Shown in pieces: positions 25,311 to 34,845 of a DNA stretch of 63,485 bases; position 1 is the stretch's first letter; every line of letters begins with the position of its first letter. The DNA is from Leucobacter massiliensis (GTDB lineage: Bacteria > Actinomycetota > Actinomycetes > Actinomycetales > Microbacteriaceae). Below the pieces are notes generated by a model, which was not told the DNA's origin, did no database searches, and worked only from the letters and a program-made list of their open reading frames with translations. Made by a program: the position numbers and the translations under genes. The stretch covers positions 1-63,485 of the forward strand of contig NZ_MWZD01000015.1 of the NCBI RefSeq assembly GCF_002982315.1, in the 5' to 3' direction.

Positions 25311-26253
25311 GTCCCAGAACCGCAGATACGAGCACTTCGTCGCTCCCGTCTCCGAGGTGCCGATCGCCCCGGTGGACGCCGTCAAGATCGACTCCCGCCG
25401 ATCCGGGCTGTGGATCGACGCGTGGCGCGACATCCGCAAGCGGCCCATGTTCTACATCTCGAGCCTGCTGCTGCTGATCGTGGTGGCCGCCGCCATCGCC
25501 CCCAGCCTCTTCACGACGGTGGACCCGCGCCAGTGCGACCTCGCCCTGAGCAACGCCGGCCCCGCGAGCGGGCACCCGCTGGGCTTCACCAAGCAGGGCT
25601 GCGATGTGTACGCCCGGATCGTGCACGGCACCTCCACCTCCGTGTCGGTCGGGCTCATCTCGACGCTGCTCGTCTTCGTGCTCGGCACGATCATGGGCGC
25701 CATCGCCGGCTTCTTCGGGGGCTGGGTGGACGCGGTGCTGTCGCGGATCGGCGACGTCTTCTTCTCGATCCCCTACATCCTCGCCGCCGTGATCGTCATG
25801 GGCATCTTCAAGGAGTTCCGCAACATCTGGACGATCTCCCTCGCCATCGGCCTCTTCGCCTGGGCGTCGAGCGCCCGCGTGCTGCGTGCCGAGGTGCTGC
25901 GGGTGCGGCCCGCCGACTATGTGACGGCCTCCCGCGCGCAGGGGCTCGGTCCGTGGCGCACGCTGCTGCGGCACGTGCTGCCGAACGCGATGGCCCCGAT
26001 GATCGTCGTCTCGACGCTGACGCTCGCCGCGTCCATCGTGGCGGAGGCGACGCTCTCCTTCCTCGGCGTCGGCCTGCCGACCTCGATGATGTCGTGGGGT
26101 AATGACATCAGCGCCGCGCAGGGCGATCTGCGCACCGCCCCGCAGAACCTCATCTACCCGTCGATCGCGCTGACCGTCACCGTGCTGGCGTTCATCCTGC
26201 TCGGCGAGCTGCTGCGCGACGCGCTCGACCCGAAGGCGAGGGCCCAGCGATGA
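25303..26253 (+). CDS. oppC: Peptide ABC transporter permease
   Basis: A 316-residue partner permease of the DppC/OppC type. A cytoplasmic N-terminus of about 50 residues precedes the membrane segment MFYISSLLLLIVVAAAIAPSL. The region HPLGFTKQGCDVYARIVHGTSTSVSVGL matches the family's 'HPLGTDxxGRDV' block. The EAA loop reads VTASRAQGLGPWRTLLRHVLPNAMAP. It overlaps both neighbours (8 and 4 bases), so it is translationally coupled. Confidence 0.93.
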   Translation: MPESQNRRYEHFVAPVSEVPIAPVDAVKIDSRRSGLWIDAWRDIRKRPMFYISSLLLLIVVAAAIAPSLFTTVDPRQCDLALSNAGPASGHPLGFTKQGCDVYARIVHGTSTSVSVGLISTLLVFVLGTIMGAIAGFFGGWVDAVLSRIGDVFFSIPYILAAVIVMGIFKEFRNIWTISLAIGLFAWASSARVLRAEVLRVRPADYVTASRAQGLGPWRTLLRHVLPNAMAPMIVVSTLTLAASIVAEATLSFLGVGLPTSMMSWGNDISAAQGDLRTAPQNLIYPSIALTVTVLAFILLGELLRDALDPKARAQR

Positions 26254-28040
26254 CGCATCACGACGACACCGACGGACGGACCCAGTTGACGGAGCAGACC
26301 ACCACCGAGCAGCCCGCGGCCGAGCGTGGCGCGTCCGCGCAGGGCGCCGCCGAGCAGCCGATCCTCAGCGTGCGCGACCTCAGGGTCGACTTCGGCACGA
26401 AGAAGAAGCGCACCGAGGTGCTGCACGGCATCGACCTCGACGTCTTCGCGGGGGAGACGGTCGCGATCGTCGGCGAGTCGGGCTCCGGCAAGTCGACGAC
26501 GATGCACGCCGTCATCAACCTCCTGCCCGGCACCGGCAGGATCACCTCCGGCTCGGTGCTGTGGAACGGCCGCGATCTGGTGGGCGTGCCGCGCCGCGAG
26601 ATGGAGTCGATCCGCGGCCGCGAGATCGGGCTCGTGCCGCAGGATCCGATGTCGAACCTCAACCCGGTGTGGTCGGTCGGCTTCCAGGTCGAGGAGGCCG
26701 TGCGCGCCAACGGGCTGGCCCGGGGCCGCCGCGAGGTGAAGCGGCGCGCCATCGAGGTGCTGGAGCAAGCGGGGCTGCAGAACGCCGAGCAGCGCATGAA
26801 GCAGTACCCGCATCAGTTCTCGGGAGGCATGAAGCAGCGCGCCCTGATCGGCATCGGCCTGGCCGCGCAGCCGCAGCTGCTCATCGCGGACGAGCCGACC
26901 TCCGCGCTCGACGTGACGGTGCAGCGCGTGGTGCTCGACCACCTGGAGCGGCTGACGAGCGAACTCGGCACGGCCGTCGTCTTCATCACCCACGATCTCG
27001 GCCTCGCCGCGGAGCGGGCCGAGAAGCTGGTGGTCATGTACCGCGGCAACATCGTCGAGTCGGGCCCGAGCCGCGCGATCCTGGAGAACCCGCAGCACCC
27101 GTACACGAAGCGCCTGGTCTCCGCGGCCCCGAGCCTCGCCTCCCGGCGCATCGGCTCCGACGCGGAACTGCCGGCCGCGCCGACGGAGTCCTTCGACCTG
27201 GCGGCGCTCGCCGAGGATCCGAAGCCGCAGCGGCGCAGCGGCGAGCCGATGATCGAGGTGCAGGGGCTCGGCAAGGTCTACAAGCTGCGCACGGGCAACT
27301 TCGGATCCGAGGACTTCCACGCCGTGCGCGATGCGACGTTCACGGTGAACCGGGGCGAGACGATGGCGCTGGTGGGCGAGTCCGGTTCGGGCAAGTCGAC
27401 GATCGCGAAGATGGTGCTGCAGCTGGAGGAGCCGAGCTCGGGTTCGATCCGGATCGCCGGCGAGGAGACCGCCGGGCTCTCCGGCCGCAGGCTCTTCGAT
27501 CTGCGGCGCACGCTGCAGCCCGTGTTCCAGGATCCCTACGGTTCGCTCGACCCGCTGGTGAACATCGGCAACACGATCATGGAGCCGCTGAACATCCACC
27601 GGGTGGGCGACGCGAAGAGCCGCCGCGAGCGCATGCTCGAGCTGCTCGATCAGGTGGCCCTGCCGCGGGAGCTGGCGACGCGCTACCCGAACGAGCTGTC
27701 GGGCGGTCAGCGGCAGCGCGTGGCGGTGGCGCGCGGGCTTGCGCTCAAGCCCGACATCCTGGTGCTCGACGAGGCGGTCTCCGCGCTCGACGTGCTGGTG
27801 CAGGCGCAGATCCTGGACCTGCTGGCGGAGCTGCAGCGCGAGCTGGGGCTGACGTACCTGTTCATCACGCACGACCTCGCGGTGGTGCGGCTCATCGCGG
27901 ATCGCGTGTGCGTGATGCAGCAGGGGCGGATCGTGGAGCAGGCGACGACGGACGAGGTCTTCGAGAACCCGCAGCAGGAGTACACGAAGAACCTGCTCGC
28001 CGCGATTCCCGGCGCGCAGATTGAGCTCGGGGCCGGCTGA
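26250..28040 (+). CDS. oppDF: Fused dual-ATPase of the peptide ABC transporter
   Basis: A 596-residue cytoplasmic protein joining two ABC ATPases. Both have Walker A GESGSGKST. The signature is FSGGMKQRA in the first and LSGGQRQRV in the second, and Walker B plus switch His are in LLIADEPTSALD...ITHDLGL and ILVLDEAVSALD...ITHDLAV. Note LDEAV replaces the usual LDEPT in the second domain, still keeping the catalytic Glu. A linker with the oligopeptide-transporter C-terminal motif (HPYTKRLVSAAPSL) lies between them. The ATG overlaps the oppC stop. An excellent terminator follows. Confidence 0.94.
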   Translation: MTHHDDTDGRTQLTEQTTTEQPAAERGASAQGAAEQPILSVRDLRVDFGTKKKRTEVLHGIDLDVFAGETVAIVGESGSGKSTTMHAVINLLPGTGRITSGSVLWNGRDLVGVPRREMESIRGREIGLVPQDPMSNLNPVWSVGFQVEEAVRANGLARGRREVKRRAIEVLEQAGLQNAEQRMKQYPHQFSGGMKQRALIGIGLAAQPQLLIADEPTSALDVTVQRVVLDHLERLTSELGTAVVFITHDLGLAAERAEKLVVMYRGNIVESGPSRAILENPQHPYTKRLVSAAPSLASRRIGSDAELPAAPTESFDLAALAEDPKPQRRSGEPMIEVQGLGKVYKLRTGNFGSEDFHAVRDATFTVNRGETMALVGESGSGKSTIAKMVLQLEEPSSGSIRIAGEETAGLSGRRLFDLRRTLQPVFQDPYGSLDPLVNIGNTIMEPLNIHRVGDAKSRRERMLELLDQVALPRELATRYPNELSGGQRQRVAVARGLALKPDILVLDEAVSALDVLVQAQILDLLAELQRELGLTYLFITHDLAVVRLIADRVCVMQQGRIVEQATTDEVFENPQQEYTKNLLAAIPGAQIELGAG

Positions 28041-28057
28041 CTCTCGCCCGGCGCGGT

Positions 28058-28101
28058 GAGTACGGGGGCGGATCTGCTGCGGCGGATCCGCCCCCGTACT
28101 C
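28058..28101. terminator. Bidirectional hairpin terminator
   Basis: Perfect 17-bp stem: left arm 28058-28074, right arm 28085-28101, ten-base loop. It lies between the convergent opp operon and the MFS exporter and can serve both. Confidence 0.85.
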
Positions 28102-28167
28102 CATCCGGCCGCGGAGCACCGTGCGGGCGAGCACCAGCTCTCCCGCTCTCCGGCGATCCGCCTCGCC

Positions 28168-29355
28168 CTATGCCCGGCCGCGGAAGGCGAGCGCTCCGGC
28201 GAAGGCGAGGGCCGAGGCGGCGAGCACGAACAGCGCCATCGGAACGGCCGTGTGCTCGCCCCAGGCCCCGACGAGCGGCGAGGCGAGCCCGCCCACCGCG
28301 AACTGCGCTGCGCCGAGCAGTGCCGAGGCCGCGCCGCGGTGCGCACCGGCGCGCAGCAGCGCGAGGGCGCTCCCGTTCGACATGATCAGCCCGGCCCCGC
28401 CCGAGAGCACGAAGGCGCACGCGATGAAGAGCGGGGGAGAGAGCGCCCCGGTGACGCTGAGCGCGGAGAGCGCGATCCCGGCGCCCAGCACCAGGGCGCA
28501 GCCGATGAGCAGCATGCGCTTCGCCGGGACCCGGCCGGCCAGCTGCGCATTGAGCAGGTTCATCAGGATCAGCGCGGTCGCCCCGGCTGCGAAGCCGAGC
28601 GAGTAGTGCAGGGCGGACATGCCGAGCACGAGCTGCCCCACGAACGGGGAGGCCGAGATGTAGGCCATCATGCTGCCGAATCCGAGTGCGAAGATGCCCA
28701 CGAGCGCCACGAAGCGGGCGTCGCGGAGCAGCACGCCGAAGCTGCGGAGCGTGGTGCGCATCCCCGCCTGAGTGCGCTGCTCGGGCGGCAGTGACTCGGG
28801 CACGAGCGCGGCGGCGAGGGCGAACATGGCGGTCGCCGCCGCGGCGAGCACGCCGAGCACCGCGCGCCAGTCGCCGAGGGTGAGGATCACGCCGCCCAGG
28901 GGCGGCGCGATCAGCGGTCCGAGGCTGGTGAGCATGACGAGCAGGCTGATCGCCCGGACCGCCGCGGCACCCTCGGCGAGGTCGACGACGATGGCGCGCG
29001 CGATCACCATTCCCGAGGCGCCCGCGATGCCCTGCACGGCGCGCAGCGCGATGAAGAGCTCGATGCCGGGCGTGAACGCGAGGGCGATGCTCGACGCGGC
29101 GAAGACGCCCATCGCGGTGACGAGCACGGGGCGCCGCCCGAGCTGGTCGGAGAGGGGCCCGAGCACGAGCTGGCCGACGCCGAGGCCGAGCAGGAAGGCG
29201 GTGAGGGTGAGCTGCACGGAGGCGGCGGGCGCGCCGAGCTCACTCGCGATGTCCGTGAAGGAGGCGAGGTAGAGGTCGGTGGCGAGCGGGCCGACGGCGC
29301 CGACGAAGGCGAGGGCGGCGAGCAGTCCGCGGGTGAGGCGAGGGCGGGCGGGCAT
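28168..29355 (-). CDS. Bcr/CflA-type MFS drug exporter
   Basis: A 395-residue, twelve-span major facilitator. The first helix carries GAVGPLATDLYLASF and loop 2-3 has motif A as GPLSDQLGRRPVL, both typical of the Bcr/CflA branch of proton-driven exporters. TM4-5 contain IARAIVVDLAEGAAAVRAISLL and the antiporter-like PPLGGVILTLGDWRAVLG. The substrate is unknown. The ATG at 29355 has TATGAT exactly six bases ahead (leaderless pattern), with GTATATGATC just upstream. Confidence 0.88.
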   Translation of the reverse strand: MPARPRLTRGLLAALAFVGAVGPLATDLYLASFTDIASELGAPAASVQLTLTAFLLGLGVGQLVLGPLSDQLGRRPVLVTAMGVFAASSIALAFTPGIELFIALRAVQGIAGASGMVIARAIVVDLAEGAAAVRAISLLVMLTSLGPLIAPPLGGVILTLGDWRAVLGVLAAAATAMFALAAALVPESLPPEQRTQAGMRTTLRSFGVLLRDARFVALVGIFALGFGSMMAYISASPFVGQLVLGMSALHYSLGFAAGATALILMNLLNAQLAGRVPAKRMLLIGCALVLGAGIALSALSVTGALSPPLFIACAFVLSGGAGLIMSNGSALALLRAGAHRGAASALLGAAQFAVGGLASPLVGAWGEHTAVPMALFVLAASALAFAGALAFRGRA

Positions 29356-29542
29356 ACGCGGATCATATACGATCCTGCGCGGGATCCTGCCCGCTCCGGA
29401 GGCGAGCCGCGATCCGCCGCCTCCCAGCCGGATCAGATAGCATAGTGCGTCGGCTTCTTCGGCTCATCGGGTGACGCACCACGGTGGTGCCCGGCATCCC
29501 GCTGCGTCGGCACTCCGCTCGTCTCGTTAGGATTCACCCTCT

Positions 29543-31447
29543 ATGGCTCTCGCCACTCGCGAAGACCTCCGCAACGTCGCCATCGTCGCCCACGTCGACC
29601 ACGGCAAGACCACCCTCGTCGACGCCATGCTGCGTCAGACCAACTCCTTCGACGCGCACGCCGAGGTCGATGACCGGGTCATGGACTCGAACGACCTCGA
29701 GCGCGAGAAGGGCATCACGATCCTCGCGAAGAACACCGCCATCACCTACGAGGGCGCGCACGCGAAGAACGGCCCCATCGTCATCAACGTGGTCGACACG
29801 CCGGGCCACGCCGACTTCGGCGGCGAGGTGGAGCGCGCGCTGTCGATGGTCGACGGCGTGGTGCTGCTCGTCGACGCGAGCGAGGGCCCGCTGCCGCAGA
29901 CCCGCTTCGTGCTGCGCAAGGCGCTCGAGGCGCACCTGCCGGTGATCCTCGCCGTCAACAAGACCGACCGCCCCGATGCGCGCATCGAGGAGGTCGAGGG
30001 GGAGGCGCAGGATCTGCTGCTCGGCCTCGCCTCCGACCTGTCCGAGGACAACCCCGACATCGACGTCGACGCCGTGCTCGACGTCCCCACCGTGTACCTC
30101 TCGGGCCGCGCCGGCGCCGCCTCGCACGCGCGCCCCGCCGACGGCGAGCTGCCCGACAACCCCGATCTCGAACCGCTGTTCGAGACGATCATCGAGCGGG
30201 TGCCCGCGCCGCAGTACGACGACGCGCACCCCCTGCAGGCGCACGTCACCAACCTCGACTCCTCGCCGTTCCTGGGCCGTATCGCCTTGCTGCGCATCCA
30301 CCACGGCTGGATCAAGAAGGGCGAGACGGTCGCCTGGGTGAAGCACGACGGCACCGTCCAGAACGTGCGCATCACCGAGCTCATGCTCACGAAGGCGCTC
30401 ACCCGCTACCCGGCCGAGCAGGCCGGCCCCGGCGACATCGTCGCGATCGCCGGCATCGAGGACATCACCATCGGCGAGACCATCGCCGACGCGGAGGACG
30501 TGCGCCCGCTGCCGACGATCACGGTCGACGAGCCGGCGATCTCGATGACGATCGGCGCCAACACCTCGCCCCTGGTGGGCAAGGTGAAGGGCCACAAGCT
30601 GACGGCCCGCATGATCAAGGACCGCCTCGACCGCGAGCTCATCGGCAATGTGTCACTGCGCGTGCTGCCCACCGAGCGCCCCGACGCGTGGGAGGTGCAG
30701 GGCCGCGGCGAGCTGGCGCTCGCGATCCTCGTCGAGAACATGCGCCGTGAGGGCTTCGAGCTGACCGTGGGCAAGCCCCAGGTGGTCACGAAGATGGTGG
30801 ACGGCAAGAAGCACGAGCCCTACGAGCACCTGACCGTCGACACCCCGGAGGAGCACCTGGGCGCGATCACGCAGCTCCTCGCGGCGCGCAAGGGCCGCAT
30901 GGAGAACATGGTGAACAACGGCACCGGCTGGGTGCGCATGGAGTTCATCGTGCCCTCGCGCGGCCTGATCGGCTTCCGCTCGGAGTTCATGACCATCACC
31001 CGCGGCACGGGCATCGCGAACGCGATCGCCCACGGCTACGACGAGTGGGCCGGCGTCATCACCACGCGCAACAACGGCTCGATCGTGGCCGACCGCGCCG
31101 GCGTGGCGACCCCGTTTGCGATCATGAACCTGCAGGAGCGCATGAGCTTCTTCGTGCAGCCCGCCGAGGAGGTGTACGAGGGCATGGTCATTGGCGAGAA
31201 CTCGCGCTCCGAGGACATGGACGTGAACATCACCAAGGAGAAGAAGCTCACGAACATGCGCTCCTCCACGGCCGACACCTTCGAGTCGATGACGCCGCCG
31301 CGCAAGCTCACCCTCGAGGAGTGCCTGGAGTTCGCCCGCGAGGACGAGTGCGTCGAGGTGACCCCGGAGCACGTGCGCATCCGCAAGGTGGAGCTGGAGG
31401 CGTCGCTGCGCGCCCGTGCCGCCTCCCGCATCAAGAACCAGAAGTAG
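29543..31447 (+). CDS. typA: Translational GTPase TypA/BipA
   Basis: A 634-residue ribosome-binding GTPase of the EF-G family involved in stress adaptation and 50S assembly. GTP-binding motifs are [15 protein letters not shown] (G1), KGITI (G2), DTPGHADF (G3) and NKTDRP (G4). The domain IV-replacing C-terminal domain of BipA includes [27 protein letters not shown] and [17 protein letters not shown]. Start: TAGGAT lies nine bases before the ATG, so the leader is almost absent. Confidence 0.96.
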   Translation: MALATREDLRNVAIVAHVDHGKTTLVDAMLRQTNSFDAHAEVDDRVMDSNDLEREKGITILAKNTAITYEGAHAKNGPIVINVVDTPGHADFGGEVERALSMVDGVVLLVDASEGPLPQTRFVLRKALEAHLPVILAVNKTDRPDARIEEVEGEAQDLLLGLASDLSEDNPDIDVDAVLDVPTVYLSGRAGAASHARPADGELPDNPDLEPLFETIIERVPAPQYDDAHPLQAHVTNLDSSPFLGRIALLRIHHGWIKKGETVAWVKHDGTVQNVRITELMLTKALTRYPAEQAGPGDIVAIAGIEDITIGETIADAEDVRPLPTITVDEPAISMTIGANTSPLVGKVKGHKLTARMIKDRLDRELIGNVSLRVLPTERPDAWEVQGRGELALAILVENMRREGFELTVGKPQVVTKMVDGKKHEPYEHLTVDTPEEHLGAITQLLAARKGRMENMVNNGTGWVRMEFIVPSRGLIGFRSEFMTITRGTGIANAIAHGYDEWAGVITTRNNGSIVADRAGVATPFAIMNLQERMSFFVQPAEEVYEGMVIGENSRSEDMDVNITKEKKLTNMRSSTADTFESMTPPRKLTLEECLEFAREDECVEVTPEHVRIRKVELEASLRARAASRIKNQK

Positions 31448-31489
31448 CGGCCGGATCGGGATCGGCGTTCGGAACGGGAACGGGATCGG

Positions 31490-31861
31490 GTGTCGGCTGT
31501 GGAGGGGCTGCGGATCGGGGGCGCGGATGCGCGACCGCCGTTCGAGCAGCTGCGCCTCGGCCTGATCGAGCGGATCATGCGCCGTGAGCTGCCCGCGGGG
31601 GAGAAGCTGCCCCCGGTGCGGGCGCTCGCGGCGCAGCTGGGTCTCGCGCCGAACACGGTGGCGCGCGCCTACCGGGAGCTGGAGGCGGAGGGCTACGTGG
31701 AGACGCGCGGCCGCGGCGGCACGGTGGTGGCGCCGGTCGCCGCGGTCGATTCCGAGTCGGCGCAGCGGGGCGCGGAGCTGGCCGCGGCGTATGTTCGCGG
31801 CATGCGCGAGCTGGGGTTCGGCCCTGAGGCGATCGTGGGCGAGGTGCGCCGCGCCCTGTGA
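31490..31861 (+). CDS. Short GntR regulator (YtrA-type)
   Basis: A 123-residue protein. The GntR winged helix covers about residues 18-80 (FEQLRLGLIERIMRRELPAGEKLPPVRALAAQLGLAPNTVARAYRELEAEGYVETRGRGGTVV). A short helical tail of 40 residues follows instead of a large effector domain, as in the YtrA subfamily that usually controls ABC exporters. No such exporter is adjacent. The GTG at 31490 is the likely start, but the GTG three codons on is possible; there is no strong Shine-Dalgarno. Confidence 0.85.
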   Translation: MSAVEGLRIGGADARPPFEQLRLGLIERIMRRELPAGEKLPPVRALAAQLGLAPNTVARAYRELEAEGYVETRGRGGTVVAPVAAVDSESAQRGAELAAAYVRGMRELGFGPEAIVGEVRRAL

Positions 31862-31934
31862 TCGAAGCGCCCGCGGCCTCGATTTCTTCCCGGCAGGGAA
31901 ACGCGATAGAGTAATCCCTGCGTGAAAACGCGAT

Positions 31935-32011
31935 CGGGATGTGGCGCAGCTTGGTAGCGCACGTCGTTCGGGACGACGGGGTCGCAGGTTCAAATCCTGT
32001 CATCCCGACCA
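31935..32011 (+). tRNA. tRNA-Pro (anticodon CGG)
   Basis: A 77-base cloverleaf. The acceptor stem is CGGGATG/CATCCCG, the D arm GCGC-AGCTTGGTA-GCGC and the anticodon stem CGTCG/CGACG around TTCGGGA (anticodon CGG). The T arm is GCAGG-TTCAAAT-CCTGT and ACCA is encoded. It reads CCG codons, common in this G+C-rich genome. A strong terminator starts two bases later and an accessory region of lower G+C begins just beyond. Confidence 0.97.
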
Positions 32012-32012
32012 G

Positions 32013-32056
32013 AACCCCCGGAACTCCCGCAGAACGCTGCGGAAGTTCCGGGGGTT
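32013..32056 (+). terminator. Terminator of tRNA-Pro
   Basis: Two stacked stems: the outer AACCCCCGGAACT pairs with 32044-32056, and the inner CCGCAG/CTGCGG closes an AACG loop. A short T-run follows. Confidence 0.9.
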
Positions 32057-32325
32057 TCTCGTTCTCCGAATCGAACGTGGGTGCGACTGGCAGGCGATGA
32101 TGTTCGCCATGCGCGGGCTGGTGCCGATGGTGGAGATGTGCGCGCACGCAAGTTCAGAGTTGCCCGAGGGGTCCTCTGCTGTCTCCTGGCTAGAGGCTGA
32201 AACTCGCGCTCAAGCGGCTATGTGTCGAACCTTGTCCAGCCCAGTCCAGATGCGAGTTCTGCCACGTGCCGCTGGGACGCCCAAGGGTGGACGTGCCGCG
32301 AACCACGGCCCCTCGCGCGCGGGTC

Positions 32326-32529
32326 TCAGAAGCGATGTATCTGGGTGGTGGCGCGAAAACCGAATGGAAAGTACGTGTAGGCCAAGTCCGAGAAGGTGTC
32401 GGAGTGCTGCGTGCAAAAGTCCTCGGCTTCTGCTGCGCTGCCGCACTACGCCACGATTCTGTGTTCATCTGCGAAGTCGGATACCACGATCCAGACGCCG
32501 TCCTTGGGCGTGCCGGGGATCTCGTTCAT
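32326..32529 (-). pseudogene. Small hypothetical gene with internal amber codon
   Basis: From an ATG at 32529 with AAGGAG upstream the frame reads MNEIPGTPKDGVWIVVSDF and so on for 27 codons, then TAG (32448-32446). It continues without shift for 39 more sensible codons (AEAEDFCTQHSDTFSDLAYTYFPFGFR) to TGA. A 67-codon gene interrupted by one nonsense change is the simplest reading. No family was recognised. Confidence 0.5.
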
Positions 32530-32587
32530 TCGTGTAGGCGCTCCTTGCTTGACGGGTCCTCACGACTGACCTTACGCTCACGGGGCA

Positions 32588-32678
32588 GCTGATACGATCC
32601 GAGCGTGGGGAAGCGGATCGGGATGGTGATTGCGGGCGTCGCGCTGATCGCGGCCTTCCTGGCGTGGTTCTTGTTCAA
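32588..32678 (+). repeat. 91-bp direct repeat, left copy
   Basis: Matches 34350-34440 with six differences. It covers a TACGAT promoter box and the first 25 codons of a small membrane-protein gene. The two copies frame the HsdR-N-like gene. Confidence 0.9.
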
Positions 32679-32745
32679 GCTGGGGAAGCAGATCCTGATC
32701 GATATGCACGTGCCTCACATCACCACCTTTCCGCAGCGTGGCTGA
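32605..32745 (+). pseudogene. Truncated copy of the small membrane-protein gene
   Basis: GTG start six bases after TACGAT (leaderless pattern). The first 25 residues (MGKRIGMVIAGVALIAAFLAWFLF, then Lys) match the intact gene at 34367. After that the sequence diverges to an unrelated 21-residue tail and a stop, so it is probably a remnant created by a duplication or insertion. It might still be expressed. Confidence 0.6.
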
Positions 32746-33070
32746 TTGTCCGCGAAGGCCCGCGCAGGGTCATGTCGCGCGCTGTAAGCATAAAAGAGAC
32801 TCCCGGTTAGTGCTGAGTGGTCCGACTCGCCCGCTCCTTCGGCCGTCCCCGAGCTCCGGCCATGAAGCTAGCGCTGCGCATACGGCTTAGCAGGAGCGGG
32901 AATGACAAGTGGATGATCGAGAGCATGTCGAGCATCGATGAACGGCGCGGAAGGCGTTGTGCTGCCAGCTCTTATAGGTGCCGGAAGCACAGCGGGATGG
33001 GAACCTCGTGCCTGGCCAGGCATACATGGATAGGATCAGTCCATACACCTTTCGGACCATAGGAGCTTCA

Positions 33071-34174
33071 ATGACGGTGGACATTGCGGAACGGCTTTCG
33101 AGCCTCTCGACAAAAATTGCTCAGCAACGGTCGACCATCGAGACAGAAGAGGCCACGAAGAACGCATTCGTAATGCCATTCATTTCGCTGGTGCTGGGCT
33201 ATGACGTATTCAACCCGAATGAAGTTGTGCCCGAGTTCACCGCAGATGTCGGAACCAAGAGGGGTGAGAAGATTGACTATGCCATCGTCAAAGACGGTGA
33301 CGTACAGATCCTCATTGAATGCAAGCACATCGGTGCACCCCTCAATATCAAGCATGCGTCGCAGCTGTTCCGTTATTTCTCCGCTGCCAACGCACGAATT
33401 GCAGTCCTGACGAACGGTGACGAGTATCAGTTCTTCACCGACCTGGACGCTCCGAACAAGATGGACGAGAAGCCCTTCCTGGTGATTCAGGTGTCCGATT
33501 TGGATAGTGCGCTGGTGCCGGAGCTTCGAAAGCTCACAAAGGAAGCTTTTGACCTCGACTCAATAATCAGCGCGGCTGAAGAACTTAAGTACGTTGGTGA
33601 ACTCAAGCGGGTGCTCGCTGCGCAGTTTGCTTCACCGGACACTGATTGGGTGAAGTTCCTCACAACTCGCGTGTACGAGGGGGCTTTTACTCAGAGAGTT
33701 CGAGATCAGTTCACCGGTCTGGTCGAGAAAGCCGCAAAGCAGTTCCTCAACGATCGTGTGAATGATCGCTTGAAGGCCGCGCTCGGCGGACAGGCCGTTG
33801 TGGCTGACTCCACTTCGGTATCGTCGTCTGAAGCCAGCGCCCACGTAGCCGAAGCATCTGTCGAAAATGCCGAAAAGAACAACGGGATCGAGACGACCCT
33901 CGAAGAAATCGAAGCATTCCAGATTGTGCGCGCTATCGCATGCAGCGAAGTATCCCCGTCACGTATCGCTCAGCGCGATACGAAGACATACTTCGGAGTG
34001 CTCCTCGATGACAACAACCGTCGGCCCATTGCGCGCATGTGGTTCAATACATCGCAGAAGTACATTGGTCTCTTCGACGCAGAGAAGAACGAAACAAGGC
34101 ATCCAATAGATACGCTTGATGAGATATATCGTTTCGCGGAGCAGATTCGGGCAACCGTTCACTACTACGACTAG
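33071..34174 (+). CDS. Stand-alone HsdR N-terminal-domain (PD-(D/E)XK) protein
   Basis: A 367-residue protein. Residues 1-150 resemble the N-terminal nuclease domain of type I restriction R subunits (HSDR_N_2). Asp69 in KIDYAI and Glu83-Cys-Lys85 in LIECKH give the D...ExK active site, followed by HASQLFRYFSAANARIAVLTNGDEYQFFTD. No helicase motor, HsdM or HsdS is present nearby. The C-terminal half has a low-complexity Ser/Ala/Glu linker (about 255-285) and a final domain with TKTYFGVLLDDNNRRPIARMWFN. Such solitary proteins are common but of unknown function; defence or DNA repair is a guess. The ATG at 33071 has AGGAG ahead. G+C is clearly lower than in flanking genes. Confidence 0.8.
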   Translation: MTVDIAERLSSLSTKIAQQRSTIETEEATKNAFVMPFISLVLGYDVFNPNEVVPEFTADVGTKRGEKIDYAIVKDGDVQILIECKHIGAPLNIKHASQLFRYFSAANARIAVLTNGDEYQFFTDLDAPNKMDEKPFLVIQVSDLDSALVPELRKLTKEAFDLDSIISAAEELKYVGELKRVLAAQFASPDTDWVKFLTTRVYEGAFTQRVRDQFTGLVEKAAKQFLNDRVNDRLKAALGGQAVVADSTSVSSSEASAHVAEASVENAEKNNGIETTLEEIEAFQIVRAIACSEVSPSRIAQRDTKTYFGVLLDDNNRRPIARMWFNTSQKYIGLFDAEKNETRHPIDTLDEIYRFAEQIRATVHYYD

Positions 34175-34245
34175 GCCCGGCATTGCTGCGGGTCCGAGCG
34201 GTGCGGTTTGCTTAGAGATTCTACCGGAGCCTCCGAGGGGCAGAG

Positions 34246-34339
34246 TCCGCCGACGGCCGCCTTGCGCAGGGGCGGGGCGGAGGTTTCTGGGCTCCGCCGA
34301 CGGCCGCCTTGCGCAGGGGCGGGGCGGAGGTTTCTGGGC
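34246..34339. repeat. 47-bp perfect tandem duplication
   Basis: Copies 34246-34292 and 34293-34339 are identical. They sit between the nuclease-like gene and the promoter of the small membrane protein and could be a scar of the event that duplicated the 91-bp segment nearby. Confidence 0.9.
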
Positions 34340-34349
34340 GGGGCGGGCC

Positions 34350-34440
34350 GCTGATACGATCCGAGAGTGGGGAAGCGGATCGGGATGGTGGTTGCGGGTG
34401 TCGCGATGATCGCGGCGTTCCTGGCTTGGTTCTTGTTCAA
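34350..34440 (+). repeat. 91-bp direct repeat, right copy
   Basis: Partner of 32588-32678 (six mismatches). It contains the promoter box and 5' end of the intact small gene at 34367. Confidence 0.9.
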
Positions 34441-34591
34441 AGGGCACGACCCGCTGCGGCAGTGGGTGGCCGAGAATCAGCTGCTCGCCTTCGGGGCGTG
34501 GGGCCTCGGCTGGCTCTGCGCTCTGGGCGGTGCCGCGCTGCTCGCCGGTGCCGCGTTCCGGCCGGGGCGATCGGCTGAAGAGGAGCACTGA
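34367..34591 (+). CDS. Small two-span membrane protein
   Basis: A 74-residue protein. Membrane segments are at about 5-25 (IGMVVAGVAMIAAFLAWFLF) and 42-66 (LLAFGAWGLGWLCALGGAALLAGAAF), with a charged tail. The GTG start lies exactly six bases after TACGAT (34355-34360), so the mRNA is likely leaderless. A truncated sister copy lies 1.76 kb upstream. Function is unknown. The next 254 bp hold no recognisable gene. Confidence 0.7.
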   Translation: MGKRIGMVVAGVAMIAAFLAWFLFKGHDPLRQWVAENQLLAFGAWGLGWLCALGGAALLAGAAFRPGRSAEEEH

Positions 34592-34845
34592 GCGGGAGCA
34601 GCATCTGTCCGGAGTTCCCTCCCGGCGCCTGGCACTGTGAGGCGAGAAGCTGTCGTCGCCGGCCTGCGGAAGCGTTCTCCGCGTCGCCTCGGAACTCTTC
34701 AGGCGTCTTCGTGGGGCTCCGTGACAGCGGCCTCAGGCTTCAGGAAGCAGGATGGTTCGTACTGTGATAGCGCCCACCTCCCGGGTTCCCACTCCGTGGC
34801 CGTGCTCCCCTCGTCATCCACTCGAACCCAGCGCAGATCGGTGCG

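Larger units (their letters stand above)
32057..33070. other. Degraded accessory stretch
   Basis: About one kilobase between the tRNA terminator and the nuclease-like gene. It contains only a broken small gene (32326-32529, minus), a truncated copy of a small membrane-protein gene (32605-32745) and otherwise no convincing coding sequence. G+C is visibly lower and codon-like periodicity is absent, as expected for eroded mobile or island DNA. Confidence 0.6.

Noticed and set aside
26250..28040. Frameshift-created fusion of two ABC ATPase genes
   Set aside because: Both halves are complete, in one frame with a normal linker, and fused OppD-OppF proteins are common in actinobacteria.
32817..33062. 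Possible 81-codon gene before the HsdR-N-like protein
   Set aside because: No ribosome-binding site, odd composition and no recognisable features; treated as non-coding.
32978..33070. Longer N-terminus for the HsdR-N-like protein starting at 32978
   Set aside because: The ATG at 33071 has AGGAG at the right distance and begins where the family's sequence begins.
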